Counted from the stretch's first letter, positions 20,007-32,100 are shown. The stretch: 64,000 bases of DNA from Salvelinus alpinus (GCF_045679555.1 NC_092093.1:58836066-58900065), one strand, 5' to 3'. The notes: generated by a model from the sequence alone, not told the origin. Made by a program: numbers and translations.

Positions 20007-21597
20007 TTCACGCATGGGCTAGGCTACATGAATTTATATAAACTATATAAACATTCAACTCAGACGTTTGATATTTGCAAATCATGCTATCTATATTGTA
20101 AATCATTGAAATTAGAATTGTTTGTTGTCGCCGTTAAAGTTCCAATATAGTCGTTTTTATCTCATTATCAAATAATTTATATGATTGTTTTCAAAAAGCT
20201 CTTACACTAAAAGGGCATCATCATAATTTTCACAATTGCACAGTATTTATCCCAACTCATACTGTGGGAAATATTTGTAAAACATAGGATAATCACGTTT
20301 TTGAACGCACTGGGCCTTTTGCACTAGGCCTTTAAATGGCCTTCAAATGGGCAGCAGGTAGACTTGCTGTTAGAGCATTGTGCCAGTAACTGAAAGGTCT
20401 CTGGTTTGAATATGCTCTTGTGTAAGGGGGACATTTAAAGATTAGTTTAGTTTTTTAGCCGCTCCAGATTTTTAAAACCGTCTATCACTCGAATATCGTC
20501 GTTTTACATCAGTTAATGTGCGAGCACTCACTCGCAGTCTTTCTCTTTTGTATCCTTAATAGATAATCCTGTTCTAGATTGATATATAGCCCTATATATA
20601 GATGTCCTAGTCTACCTTGTTCAGGTAATAATTTCAATGCAGTATTAGCCTGATATTTAGCTAATTATTGATGGGTTATGTTATGCATAATAGGCTTCTA
20701 ATTTATAGGCTCTATCTCTTGCGCAATACGCAAGCACCTGTGCTCCGCTGGCCTCTCCTCTCCCATTTCTTATACCAGTAGACTATTCGAAGAGGGACGC
20801 AAGCAATTTTTTGTTGAACGTTAAATACAGCAGCCAATAGAACTCACGTGTAGTTTGAAAGAAGAGCAAACGCGCGATGGCTATAGGCTATAGCAGTTAT
20901 TTATTCAGACCCATAACCATTCAATCTTCTTAAAGAGAAGTGAAAGCCTTCTGCATCTAATTCTAGTCCTATATTATTCAAGGATGTCATTAGAATGATG
21001 AAGATAAGGACAACGAAACGTATTTCATTTAACTGTTGAAAGCGGGGAAGGAATGAAGCAACAAAAGAGAGAGAAAGAGGAGGTAGGCTAATAACATTAG
21101 GGGAAATATTATTAAAGGTAGGCTATATATGCGTCCACCTACTAATTATAAATAGGCCCTATTATATTTCAAAGTTAAAATCAAATTCGCTAGCCTATAC
21201 ACTTGTAACTTCGTAGGCCGCATGTGCTGCACCAGAATGGCATGTTCTCTTCTGCTTTATCATGGTTTGAACGATGTGCGTAATTCCAGTCCATACAGTA
21301 GGCTACAGTATAATACAATACAGTACAGTAATACAGTTCACACTCAAAAACATTAGCCTACTGGAGCTAGTTTAATTGATTTAGCCAAGAGAGCATATAG
21401 CTAGCTATATCTATCAGCTTTTATGTTTTTCTGTCGTGCGTCATATGCAGTAGCCTATCATATATGTACTATGTATTGGATAATGGCACAATCGTTTGGA
21501 CTTTTTTGGGCTCATTAAATGTCGTTAATGTAGGTTCTCATAGAATGTATTTAATATATGGCTCATCAGGCTCAGGTAGCATCAGGTTTGAATTGTC
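20007..21597. other. AT-rich unassigned DNA with a SINE head remnant
   Basis: At 20349-20432 a decayed tRNA-like head is recognisable (GGCAGCAGGTAG, TTAGAGCATTGTGCCAGTAA, GGTTTGAAT in place of a B box). The rest is AT-rich with no supported gene. The segment near 20820-20880 contains a CCAATAG and a CACGTG but no linked coding exon. Confidence 0.5.
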
Positions 21598-22235
21598 ATG
21601 ATGATCAAAGCTCTAATCAAATCCAGACATGTTTATAAGCAGCCCTCATCCTCCACATACAACACCCGTTCTGCCAGTCACATTCTGGTCCCCAAAGCAC
21701 ACAAATCCCTGGGTCGCTCCTCTCTTCAGTTTGCTGCAGCTATCGACTGGAACGAGCTGCAACAAACACTCAAACTGGACAGTTTTATCCCAATCTCTTA
21801 ATTCAAAGACTCAATCATGGACACTCTTACTGACAGTTGTGGCTGCTTTGTGTGATGTATTGTCTCTACCTTCTTGCCCTTTGTGCTGTTGTCTTTGCCC
21901 AATAATGTTTGTACCATGTTTTGTGCTTCTACCATGTTGTGCTGCTGCCATGTTGTGTTGCTACCATGTTGTTGTCATGTTGTGTTGCTACCATGCTGTG
22001 TTGTCATGTGTTGCTGCCATGCTATGTTGTTGTCTTAGGTCTCTCTTTATGTGGTGTTGTGTTGTGTTGTCTCTCTTGTTTGATGTGTGTTTTGTCCTAT
22101 ATTTTATTACATTTATTTTTATTTTTAATCCCAGCCCTGGTCCCGACAGGAGGCCTTTTGCTTTTCTATGTGCCGTAATTGTAAATAAGAATTTGTTCTT
22201 AACAGACCTGCCTAGTTAAATAAATAAAAATATAT
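21598..22235 (+). mobile_element. L2-like LINE 3' end, 5' truncated
   Basis: The first 67 codons (21598-21801) match the C-terminal end of fish L2-type reverse transcriptases: SASHILVPKAHKSLGRSSLQ, then DWNELQQTLKLDS, then a stop. The 3' UTR includes a degenerate GCTACCATGTTGTGTTGCT minisatellite at about 21915-22035. It ends TGTAAATAAGAATTTGTTCT and GCCTAGTTAAATAAATAAA. That terminal sequence matches the tails of the SINEs in this window, which marks this lineage as their likely retroposition partner. Confidence 0.82.
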
Positions 22236-22814
22236 AATGCTTTTGAATGACACTTCCGGTCTTGGCGGGAAATACCGGTTTACCTGGGAGAATTGATTTA
22301 TTCTCAGACTGGAACATTTGTAAAATACCTGGAAAAGATTCAACTCTACCTGTAATCATAACACTATAACAAGGTGGTCAGAGATATTTTAGCTTAGTAT
22401 ATTTATTTGCATTGAGACAAAAAGCTCAAATTGCAGTTATGTTATGCTATGTATAAGTCCCACACCCCCCAAAAAAATGTGCAAAGCTATTAATGACATA
22501 AGAAACTCAATTAACTGTGAAGCAATATGATGATGCAAGGACGCTCAAATTCGGCCCCTAATTAGGAATCTTCATAGTTGACTTTAAATGACGCCCCTCC
22601 CCGTCTTTATCAACCACAGCTGTATCAAACCGGGTCTGAAACAACAATCTGAAACTTTGACTCCACAGTTTAAAACATAGATATAGGCTAGAATAGAATA
22701 AACAAACGTATTTGCATGTGAATTGTCTATCGTTCCGTATTTACAGCAAGAATCCTAGCAAATGTTGGATGAAAGTATGAAAGAAAACCAAAGTCACTCC
22801 ATCTGAATACCGAC
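22236..22814. other. Unassigned DNA upstream of the first exon
   Basis: AT-rich sequence with no recognised element. It is the immediate upstream flank of the exon at 23077 and could hold distal promoter elements. Confidence 0.4.
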
Positions 22815-23076
22815 ACCTCTATTGGAGCGCGCAGTGTCTTCAGCTTTTCTCTGTTCGCTGTGACGTTAGTTACCTCCTGGCAGCCAGCAAGTCACTACCG
22901 GAGCGGAGCCGCTTGAAAGATGCACAAGTAACCAAGTAGGGAAAGACAGACAGGGGAACACTCCCATTACCGGGCACGTTAGCTGTAAAAACGGAATATT
23001 TTCCTCTGTCAGAGCGGAAGAGTAGAATAGATTTTTACCCCGGAGCCGGGGGTTACGTTCGCGATACTCTCCCGCA
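22815..23076 (+). promoter_or_regulatory. Putative promoter and 5' UTR of the gene starting at 23077
   Basis: The stretch is richer in G+C and CpG than its flanks. It contains ATTGG (inverted CCAAT box) followed by AGCGCGC at about 22822-22833, and TGACGTTA (half-palindromic CRE-like) at 22860-22867. No TATA box is obvious. An in-frame TAG at 23023-23025 lies upstream of the ATG, so translation cannot start further upstream in this frame. The transcription start is not determinable from sequence alone. Confidence 0.5.
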
Positions 23077-23149
23077 ATGGAAAGACTTTTAACTTGTCTC
23101 ATTGCTGCGGGAAGCTTATTCCTTACAGTTCGAGGAGTAGTATTCAAAG
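23077..23149 (+). CDS. First coding exon of an unidentified secreted or membrane protein
   Basis: The ATG at 23077 has a good context (G at -3, G at +4) and is preceded in frame by a stop. The 24 complete codons encode MERLL, then a hydrophobic core (LIAAGSLFLTV), then RGVVFK: a typical cleavable signal peptide. The exon ends AAAG followed by GTAAGG, a near-consensus splice donor at 23150, leaving a phase-1 intron. A signal-peptide exon ending in phase 1 is common in receptors and adhesion proteins with modular extracellular domains. No following exon is recognisable in the 41 kb to the window end, so intron 1 is probably very long. I do not recognise the gene. It is the only host coding exon I can support. 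Confidence 0.72.
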
Positions 23150-24158
23150 GTAAGGCTCCTCATTTATTTTGTAGTGTATTTTGTTTGTTGTGAAAATACC
23201 TATTCATTTGAAGTAGCCTGATCTAGTAGGCTATAACGGGTGCGTCGCGCTCTCTAGAAGAACGCATTCCGAAGTTGTCTGGAGGGCAGTCCAGTGTCTG
23301 TATCAACCTACTACTACTACAAGTTTTCTGCCGAAGAGCCTGTGTATGTTACTTAGGCTACAATTTCATTGTTTGCCAGGGATATTAGCTTATGGCGAGT
23401 TTGTATATGGTTGTTTTAATGTCCCCTTGTCCATCAGTAAATAGATCTATTCGGGTAGTTCAAACAGACCGATGTGCCCCAGCCCAGCTCATTTGAAACT
23501 TTTAGAATGTAGTCAGCACTGTGGTACGCTATTTTACCAAATACAGTGTAGCAGAATGTCGAGATTCTCTTCCATTTTGGATTGTGGCTGTAGAATACTT
23601 TGGCAATTATTTATATCATCCATAACCACTATAGTTGTTGAAGAGTTTAATAGCTGTTAGGTGTCCCTTGACACCTTATTTGGAGAGGGAAATGTTCTGT
23701 GCGCTACTTTGTATTATTATTTTAAAAAATTCTGATGCGGTCAATTTCACGTCGGTTTCAAGTTGGGTGACTGTCAGACTGACACCGACTTGTATGAAAA
23801 GTTAGGACATCTTTGAAGACCTTATCAAAGCAAACCGTTACTTTTTATATATGCGAATCTATTTTAAGCAATCGAAGTCTAATAACCAAAATTCCTATTT
23901 CTGCTTCTTGTTATAGACTGTCATTTAGCGTAGAATACCTATATTGTAGTGTCATTGCATATTGGCAACATGCCACAGTGAAGGGCTGGGCAGTTGTGGA
24001 GAGCTATATCTTCTGGATTGTTATACAGATGCTTTGGTATGATCTAGATTGATTGTGTTTGACTGGATGAGAGCTGCATTTCACATCTCAACTGTGGCTC
24101 ATCTGAACTTCATTGGAAGCATGTAACTATGCAATTTATTATATATATTTTTAATTTG
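23150..24158. other. Start of the presumed first intron
   Basis: AT-rich, unique-looking DNA after the splice donor. No second exon, repeat or RNA gene is visible. Confidence 0.45.
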
Positions 24159-24361
24159 TTTATTAAACTAGACAAGTCAGTTAATAACAAATTGTTATTT
24201 ACAATAATGGCCTACCCTGGCCAAACTCGGGCGATGCTGGGCCAATTGTGCACCGCCCTATGGGACTCCCAATCGTGGCCAGATGTGATACAGCCTGGAT
24301 TCGAACCAGGGACTGTAGTGACACCCACAAAAAATGCCTTCGACCGCTGCGCCACTCGGGA
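24159..24361 (-). mobile_element. tRNA-derived SINE
   Basis: On the minus strand: GTGGCGCAGCGGTCGAAGGC (A box region), a stretch with a perfect B box (GGTTCGAATCC, 24307-24297), CCCATAGGGC, GCACAATTGGCCC, and a tail that is the diverged TTAACTGACTTGTCTAGTTT. Same family as the SINE at 12621. Confidence 0.9.
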
Positions 24362-24458
24362 TCATAAATTATACATTACGCCAACAAATACATCTGTTTT
24401 TCTATGGTCATGCCACAACTGGGCATACTTTTCTCACAGTAGATGTAATAATGGCACA

Positions 24459-24823
24459 CAGGGCCGGACTACTGCTTTGGGGCCCTTGGGGTACCGACCC
24501 AGGAAACACACACATATATATATATATATATATATTTATTTATTTATTTTTTAGGACAACAGCATTTCAACTTATTTTGTGATAATGTTGTGCATTTAAA
24601 GTACATTTCTTGCAATTCTACACTTTTTGCCATGGGTGAGAGAGAAATGTGGTGTTTTTATAGCTAATTTCCTGCAATTCTAGATAGTTTATCATATGCT
24701 GTCTGGGGGGGCCTCCCAACGCCGCCCCATAAAACACACAAACTATTATTTGGTTAGAAGCCCCCTGGAGGGTATGGGCTCTGGGGCATGTGCCCTGCAT
24801 GCCTGTTGGGTAATCCGGCCCTG
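24459..24823. mobile_element. hAT-type non-autonomous element, 365 bp
   Basis: It begins CAGGGCCGGACTA and ends TAATCCGGCCCTG, a CAGGG-type terminal inverted repeat. Imperfect 8-bp flanks ATGGCACA (24451-24458) and ATCCCACA (24824-24831) fit a hAT target duplication. It contains an (AT)n run at 24513-24533. No transposase is encoded. Confidence 0.8.
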
Positions 24824-24831
24824 ATCCCACA

Positions 24832-26697
24832 TGTTAAGTTTTACATGGGAGAATGATGATGGTTGTTTAGTTCAATGTAATGAAAAGTGTTTTCGGTATT
24901 TGTCTGAAGAATGACATTTTAGCAAATGCATTGGTTGGTGCATTTTGCTTTCTTAGTCCAACATCTCTGAATGTGTTTGGCTTATTTTCCCCTAATGTGT
25001 TAGGCCAACTAACTGGCCTATTTACTCAAGTCTTTATGAAGTCTAATTTAAACAACTTTACATGGGGCTATATAAAGTTGTGTTGACATTTTTAAAGTAG
25101 ACTAAATCAAATCTTGAATAGGAGCAATTGAAGTACGTTCTCACTCACATGTGTATTCTAATTGAATGAGCCAGACACATCTATTATTGTAATTGTTTCC
25201 ATCTACTTGTGCAAAAATGACAATTTCATTTAATAAAAATTCACTTTTAGACAGTATACCCATGCTATTTATCTACATCAGTGTTTTTTTCCCTCAGTTG
25301 TTCTGCATGTAAGTAGCCTTCCTACTAGATTCTTGAATAGATGTGGGACTGCGACACTGTCCCTCTCTCTGCCTCTCAATGCCTTTACGTGTAATGCCTG
25401 ATGGTGGCAGCATCGTACATACAGAAGCCTCCACACGAGGGATCTCTTGAGGCTCAGGATTTGGTCCACAACCTCATCCAATAACTTTTTCCTCCGCCAC
25501 CAATATTAAAAAGCAAAAACAGGCAAATATTTGCTAAACAAATTATTTATAATGGAATGTAAATAACTATTTTGTTTACTTGCCAATCAGGGAGTAACAA
25601 AGCAGTGATGGAATTACACATGCAAATTAAGAGCCTTTTTATTTAATGTAAAAATGATTGCTAACAAACTAATTAAAAAGTGGCTGCAGTTGTTGTTCTC
25701 CCAAAACGTTCAGTAGTTACAATCACATCGTCTGCATGCATTTCCTGATCCTTGGTGGCAACCATGCAAGGAGAGATTAATTTAAGGCGGTTGCATTGCA
25801 TTTCCCTGCTTGCATCACTCAAGTTAGTTGTCTATGAGAAGTTAGACATAGGTGACCACACTTCACTTTTGTAGAAGCCCGTAGACATGCACTGAATGAT
25901 ACACGGTAGATATGGTAGATCAGGCTACACTACATGTCATTCAAGGCAAACATATCATCAAAATGAGTATCTTGAAGAAGTGAGGTTGAATGGTTATTCT
26001 CTTGCTTTGCTGTAAGTAGGGCTAAATTGTTAAGAGATGAACATGATCATTTGTAGCCTTTGCTCAGCTGAGCCTTGTTTGGACACCGAACAGGGCCTGG
26101 CTGGAGTGACCTTAATGTATTCTGGATTGCATTATTGTATCTTGTGTGACCATGAAACCCAGGATATCCTCTGGCTGTCCCAGATGGATGGATATCTCCC
26201 TGCACTGTTTCTTCCGTCCATTCACTGCTATAAATATATATTTTTTTTTATGTGCCGAGCTGCATACCTTTTGCATACGCTGCACAATGCTCATGGTTCT
26301 TCTTCCTTGGACCTGGCCACACAGCCTTTCTGTGGACCGTTGCTGTCTCTCGCCTCTTTTCAACTATCCACTTTAAAATGATTTGTCTTTTAAGACAGAC
26401 TCCCAGCACACGAAGTATAACCAGTCAAATAGCTCTCTATAGAAACTGTAGTAGAGTTAGTGGTTGTTCACATACAGCCCAGACAGATGGAGCTCTGCTG
26501 GGCTATCTGCACCAATGGAGAATGAAATTAAACTCTCCACAGCCATCCCAAGATGGAATAGTTGCCCTCATAATGATAATAACACACCGTAAGTAATTAA
26601 CTGGTATTATTAATGTCCACTATTGTGTTTCTGTCATACATACCCAGCTCTTTTGACACAAAGAAAGTCTTCCATGAAATTGCAAAAATGCCCAGAT
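24832..26697. other. Intronic or intergenic DNA, no confirmed gene
   Basis: AT-rich DNA. A short segment (25298-25308) is flanked by a strong acceptor-like CCCTCAG and a donor-like GTAAGT and is discussed as a finding. Nothing else is supportable. Confidence 0.4.
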
Positions 26698-26727
26698 CCC
26701 CCCCCCCACCCCCCCCCCCCCCCCCCC
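26698..26727. repeat. Poly-C run
   Basis: About 29 of 30 bases are C, with one A. Further C runs occur at about 27661-27673 and 32614-32626. Lengths in such runs are often wrong in assemblies. Confidence 0.9.
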
Positions 26728-27089
26728 TCACTGCAGAAAACCGAACAAGTTCAAGCAGTGCTTTCTCGTTTAACTCGGTTCTTCCGTTTTGTGCCTAATG
26801 AACACTACCCTAGTAGAAGTGAGGTGTCTTTATGCTCAGGGCAAGGGGCCGGCCAGTGTTTTGGTTTAAAGTAATTGGGTACAGACAGTATAATTACCCA
26901 TTAGATGTGACTCTGAAAGAGATGCTGAGCAAACAGGACCCTCTTTAATTAAACTCGGCCCTCCTGGAGTGGGGGGGGGGTACAGCCGGACACACAGGGA
27001 AATGGGCAGGAAAACTCATGAATCAGCCAGCATGCCTATACAGTGAGGGCAATAGAGGCCAGGTGGTCCAGTCAGCGATTCGCACTGCA

Positions 27090-27270
27090 TACCCGTCAGG
27101 TTTAATGAACTGCTGAGATTTAAAAGAAGCTCTCGCATGATTTACGTATTCATAATTCCTGATGGATAATGGGGTTTACTGAATTTCGCTAGAGGCCTTT
27201 GTAGGTGACTGAGTCAGTCTAGGCGCTCATGAAAACGGCTAATTAATTCACCAAGGACCAACCCTGCCCC
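27090..27270. other. Possible conserved noncoding segment
   Basis: Moderate-complexity sequence free of repeats. It contains TGACTGAGTCAGTC (AP-1-like core TGAGTCA) at about 27206 and CTAATTAATTC (homeodomain-like) at about 27240. Conservation is inferred only from composition and motif texture. Confidence 0.25.
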
Positions 27271-27949
27271 ACATCCAAGCCATCAGCAATCAGCATAGGG
27301 CCGCTACTGTTACTAGGATGTTGTTACTTGGGGATAGGCTGTTTTTTTGTTCCTGCTTCCTTGCATGTTGTTTTTCTGGAAGAGGAACCAGGTTACAGGA
27401 AGGGGGGCAGGTGAGTAGCCCACACTGCTGCAGCTCCTCCCTCCTCCTCTCCCAGTCTCTCTGCCTTGGATATATGAGTATGACCGCAGGCAAATCTCTC
27501 CATTACTGTCATCCTGCATCTGTGGCACTGTGGAGTCGTCATTACGGGTCATTAACAGTTTGGGGCCACGGTGTTCTTCTCAGGCATGAGAGGAGTTAAT
27601 TTTCCTCTGCTCTAATAACGACAATGACTTTTAGTCACAAAAGGAAGTTTGAGAAATGCGCCCCCCCCCCCCCTGACCCTACCCGCCCAGGGGTTTTCTA
27701 AAGGAAATGGGGTCCACCTCTGCTTTAGCATGGCCTAAACATCAGGTAATGATTCAGGGTAACAGCATAGTTTGTCTACTGCTGCGAAATCCTTGGATCC
27801 CCCTGAACCCTCCCATGAAGCCATTTTATTTCTCAGGTGTGTTTGTTTCCAAACCATGATGCCCAGTGCTAATCCCTGTCATTTATTTCTGTCTCTGCTA
27901 AATGTGGAAGGTGTATATATTAGCATGGACCATGTTGTGCCAAATATAT

Positions 27950-28330
27950 ATTTTTAATGACTTTATAATTATTTCCCTCACTTTTCGCTCACGCCGCTGT
28001 TATTTATTGTAAAGCAAGCAGAAGGGCCGTTTTTGAAGGGATCTTTATTAGTCATTTTAATTGGGGATATTGAAAGGGGGAACATTGCGTACGGGCTGGT
28101 CTTTAGCTCTGCGGCGTGATTAACTGTTTGGCTGTTGATTTTAAATGTGCGGCTTTCTGAAGTCTGAAGTCCGCCCTATTAGTGATAGTTTGTTACATTC
28201 ATCATCCCCTTTGTCCAGGGTTCTCTCCATGTCAGAAAGGCTTAATCAGGCATCTTGACAACAGTAAAGAGACAGCGATTTAGTGAGACTGATGGAAAAT
28301 TACAAAATGGAACAAAATAGCCAAGCTCTG
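27950..28330. other. Possible conserved noncoding segment
   Basis: Repeat-free, evenly mixed sequence with TTATTTATTGTAAA, TTTTAATTGG, GCGTGATTAA and AATTGGGG-like homeodomain/SOX texture, lacking open frames. It sits inside the presumed long intron, where developmental enhancers are often found. Comparative alignment is needed to confirm. Confidence 0.3.
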
Positions 28331-28824
28331 TGTGGCCTTCATGGTTTACCCTAGATATTAATCTCGCAGTATTTGATGTTTTAGATTTTTTTTTCTGAAA
28401 ATATCACTAATTCTGCCCCATGTTGCCTTTATTTGAGAATCTTAGTGCCTTCTGCCACAGCGCAGCCTCCTTGAAGTGTTCCACCTCTTTGTCCTGGTGT
28501 CAAACACAAATCATATGACTTTAATATTTCACAGTCTGGTCTCTAGGCCTTCTTAAGCCAATTTAGGTTTACCCAGTTTTGGGATGCGTGCCATGACCCT
28601 GACCAGGGCAAGACTGGCTCAAGGAGGAACATTTTAATGGTCCCGTCACTGTGTGGTCTCATTGAAACAGTCATCTCTCTGGGACCCACTGCAAACACCG
28701 ACACGGGTGGGAAGCAGTGAAACCAAAAACAGGCAACAGCTCTTGTTGAAGCTCCGTCGGCGTGGTGTTAAAATCTGTTGGATCTTTACATGAGGTTTTA
28801 GGTCATAGTGTGTGAAACTGTCAT

Positions 28825-28974
28825 GAAGGCAAAGGGTGGCTTGGTTTCTAGATGATTCCATGTGTGTTATTTCCTAGTTTTGATATCTTCACTATTATTC
28901 TACAATGTAGAAAATAGTAAAAATAAAGAAAAAACCTTGAATGAGTAGGTGTGTCCAAAACTTTTGACTGTGTG
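28825..28974. mobile_element. Tc1-family terminal fragment
   Basis: Contains AGGCAAAGGGTGGCTTGGTT, the ACTATTATTCTACAATGTAG motif and GTCCAAAACTTTTGACTG at the outer end. It is the same family as 19787-20006, in the opposite orientation, and only the end survives. Confidence 0.8.
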
Positions 28975-29149
28975 TCTTCGAAGAAACAGCTCCTATGAGA
29001 AGCAGTCAACGCTCTGCTACTGCTTACGATTTGTTTTAAGGCTGATCTAAAAGACACGCTAAGCCACTGTCAGGGCCTGCATGTCTTCAAGTGGTCAGAA
29101 CTTCTACAAATAACATTTAGAAGGAGCTTAAAAAATGTAGCACGATAGA

Positions 29150-29530
29150 GAAGAGGCGCTTTGAGAACAAACGCCACAAGCGAAACATTAAGGTAAGAGT
29201 GTGCAAGTACATTCAGCAAAATCTTAGAGGGATTAATCGATAATGAGGGTCATCGGCCCACTGTATTAAATAACGTTGTCGTACACAAACCGTCCTAATC
29301 GCATGGCCAGCCGGGCCTGTCTCAACACGATGGACTATAATTAAGAGGCCCATATTAAATCCAGGCCAGCACAATACAATAAGCCACTGGATACGGTTGT
29401 TTAAGAATACACCCGGCAACCAGACGATATCTCTCCACAGGTCAGAGGAATTAATGTGTCTCCTAAATGATAATCTCAGTGGTGGGCACCAAAAAAAACT
29501 CAGTCGTAGCCTCCTCACCGAAGGATTCTA
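29150..29530. other. Possible conserved noncoding segment
   Basis: Dense in TAATCGATAATG, TATAATTAAGAGG, GGAATTAATGTG and AAATGATAATC, which resemble homeodomain, TALE and nuclear-factor sites. No repeats and no long sense ORF. Inferred only. Confidence 0.3.
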
Positions 29531-31888
29531 ATGAATTAGCATTGTGTTTTAAGATACAGATTTAACATTTACTGGAATACACTGAAATATGCACAATGCA
29601 TACTCTCCTGACTCCTAGTTGAATGGATTCCACACAGTGCAGGAAGCAGTAGGAATGCTTCTGGAAATTCTCACAACTCCTCAAATATGTGTTCAAAGGG
29701 GAGGCGTGTAAATATTTTGATGTATTGTAATTCCATCTTTATCATAATTATCTTTTAATAGCTGTCCTCTGAGCTTGTTCACAAGTGCTGCCTTGCTTTA
29801 CTATAATGTCTGTGTGAGTTAAACTGAGGGAGATGAAACAGAAAGCCATTAAAACAGGCATTAATGGGGAGAAGTGCTGAGGGATTTGGATATGTGAACA
29901 GCATATGCTGCCCGAAGGGGACAGACACTCTCTTTACCCCCGGGGAAAGGTACTTAGCCTATATTGCAACTGTAAATATTCATAAGTGGGTAATACGTTA
30001 AATGTGGAGTTAGACTCAATACAGACCTAATGCCAACTCTAAGGAAATGGAGTATGAAATGAAGTGGCTGTAAAGTGACATCGATCTTGTGACTGCGGAT
30101 TTAGGTCCCATCTCCCTGCATGTATTTACGTGTGTGTGAGTGTGTGGTCGAGACTTGGGGTTGGCTTCGGTGTTGTCATTTCAGGGGGTGTTTATGAGCG
30201 TGGCAAATTTTTGGGTCAGTGTCTGTCCTGCTCCTGTCCTCCCCGGCCAGCTGTAAGTATTTCTGATTGTTAAGAAGTGGTTACCCAGGGGGGGGGGTCA
30301 AGAAACTTCAGAGTTCGACAAGCCCCAAGTGGGTTGTGCAATGTGAAGTGGGGTTAACAGAACGCTTAAAGTTAGAGCAGTGTGACCCTTATAAGGGCTA
30401 GACTAGTTATGAAGTTGGGCAAAACCTAAGCTGGCCAGGCCTTTCTTTTTAAAGAGATGACTTTCCCATTTGCAACAGAAAATACATGTAGACTATAACC
30501 TCATGTTGATGGATACTTAATCTTCCTGAAAAGTGTTTTCCCAGTGTTTTTTAGACTTATCTTACTAAATCAAGATCGTAGCAGTGATATCGACGCAGCA
30601 GCTTCATAGTATGTTTAGAACAGACTTCAGCACGGAAATGCTTTTCCAAATCTCCAGCAAACCATTCATCAACTTAATCTCCATATGGATTCCAGACGTA
30701 CACCCTAGAGGAAACCATATCATGATGAATAGGGGAACTTAGAGTGGGATACAGTACTGTAGTGGCAGCACTGCTAGATTCTGGACAGCTTGGCTCCTGT
30801 GGGGAAGTGGAAGGGTTTTGTTTGGCTACTGCAACTTTCTGGATTTTCCCTCCTCATACTCAACAAATTGATGACAAACTAGTCATAATGGAGGATAAGT
30901 CTTCCATCTGATTTCCCACAGTAGAAGTCCATGATAACTAACCCAGCTCCGCCACCGGTTCATTACCTCGCTGGTGGCTCCATGAGGTTCACTGAGAAAG
31001 CATGAAATTAGCCCCCCGAAAAAGGACAAACAAGGCAAATCTCAAATGGCCAAAATCCAATTGAATCCAAATCGGCAATAGTTACTGCTTAGTTTTCAGA
31101 TCAGTCTAAAAACACACTGTGTGGCAAACAACTTGTTTTGTTTTCTTCATCCTCAAGTGTTGCTTTTCTAATGCCCTAATCCTCCTACTAAACAGCAAAA
31201 GAAAGCGACTATTTCCATCCAGAATCTTTTTCTCAGTATTGCACAAAATGTCTATCAGAACGGATTGATGATCTCTGGTGATTCACTAAGATGGATGACT
31301 GTTCATATGGTAGGTTGACCCTTCTTGCTGCCAAGCTGGGATATTGGAGCCCGACTGGCTTGCTGGCACGGTAGCACAGTCTTCTAGACATACAGGGGGG
31401 CGGCTGGGTCTTAAAGAGACTGCTTCAAGCCAGGCAGAGAAAGAGCTTTGCATTACAGTGGGCTGGAAGATTGGCAGATGGGAAGGCAGGCAGGGCTCAT
31501 ACAGTCAGCGAGGGGAATAGGGTAGGAGGCAGGGAAGCAGAGAGACGATCACTCAGGCAGGCAGGGCTGGTGGCAGGAAGCGGAGCCACTGAGCCCCAGG
31601 CCTGTCCAGGGGCACTGCATTAACAGGCCTGTCCAGGTGTACTACAGTAACGAGGGCGCCTCCAGCTCAGCACTGCCAGACCTGCTACTACAGTCATCAC
31701 ATCAGTGCACCCCTCACTGCTCCTTCAGGACTAATACTCACACTCAGCCCTGTCAAGCCTGCCACACATCACCTCATCTGGGGTGAGCTCTACGGCCAGG
31801 AGCCCCTTTCATGGATGTCTTGAAAGAGATATGTGCCATATATGCTTTCACAGGTGTCGTGTCACCGTTCAGTGTATTTCTCATGGGG
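29531..31888. other. Intronic or intergenic DNA, no recognised element
   Basis: Mixed-complexity sequence with a G run at about 30290 and GGCAGG-rich patches around 31470-31580. No gene, SINE or transposon terminus recognised. Confidence 0.4.
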
Positions 31889-32100
31889 GGGGGGTAATGA
31901 AGGCATGTGTTTACCTCCCCTCACCCAGGGGGATAATGAAGGCATGTGTTTACCTCCCCTCACCCAGGGAGATAATGAAGACGTGTTTAGCTATAATTCC
32001 CCTCACCCAGGGAGATAATGAAGGCATGTGTTTACCTCCCCTCACCCAGGGTGATAATGAAGACATGTGTTTACCTATAATTCCCCTCACCCAGGGAGAT
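31889..32100. repeat. 39-bp minisatellite, about 5 copies
   Basis: The unit is GATAATGAAGGCATGTGTTT followed by ACCTCCCCTCACCCAGGGA. Two units carry an extra TATAATT. Regular spacing gives a short open frame that reads as a repeated peptide but has no start or splice context. Confidence 0.88.
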
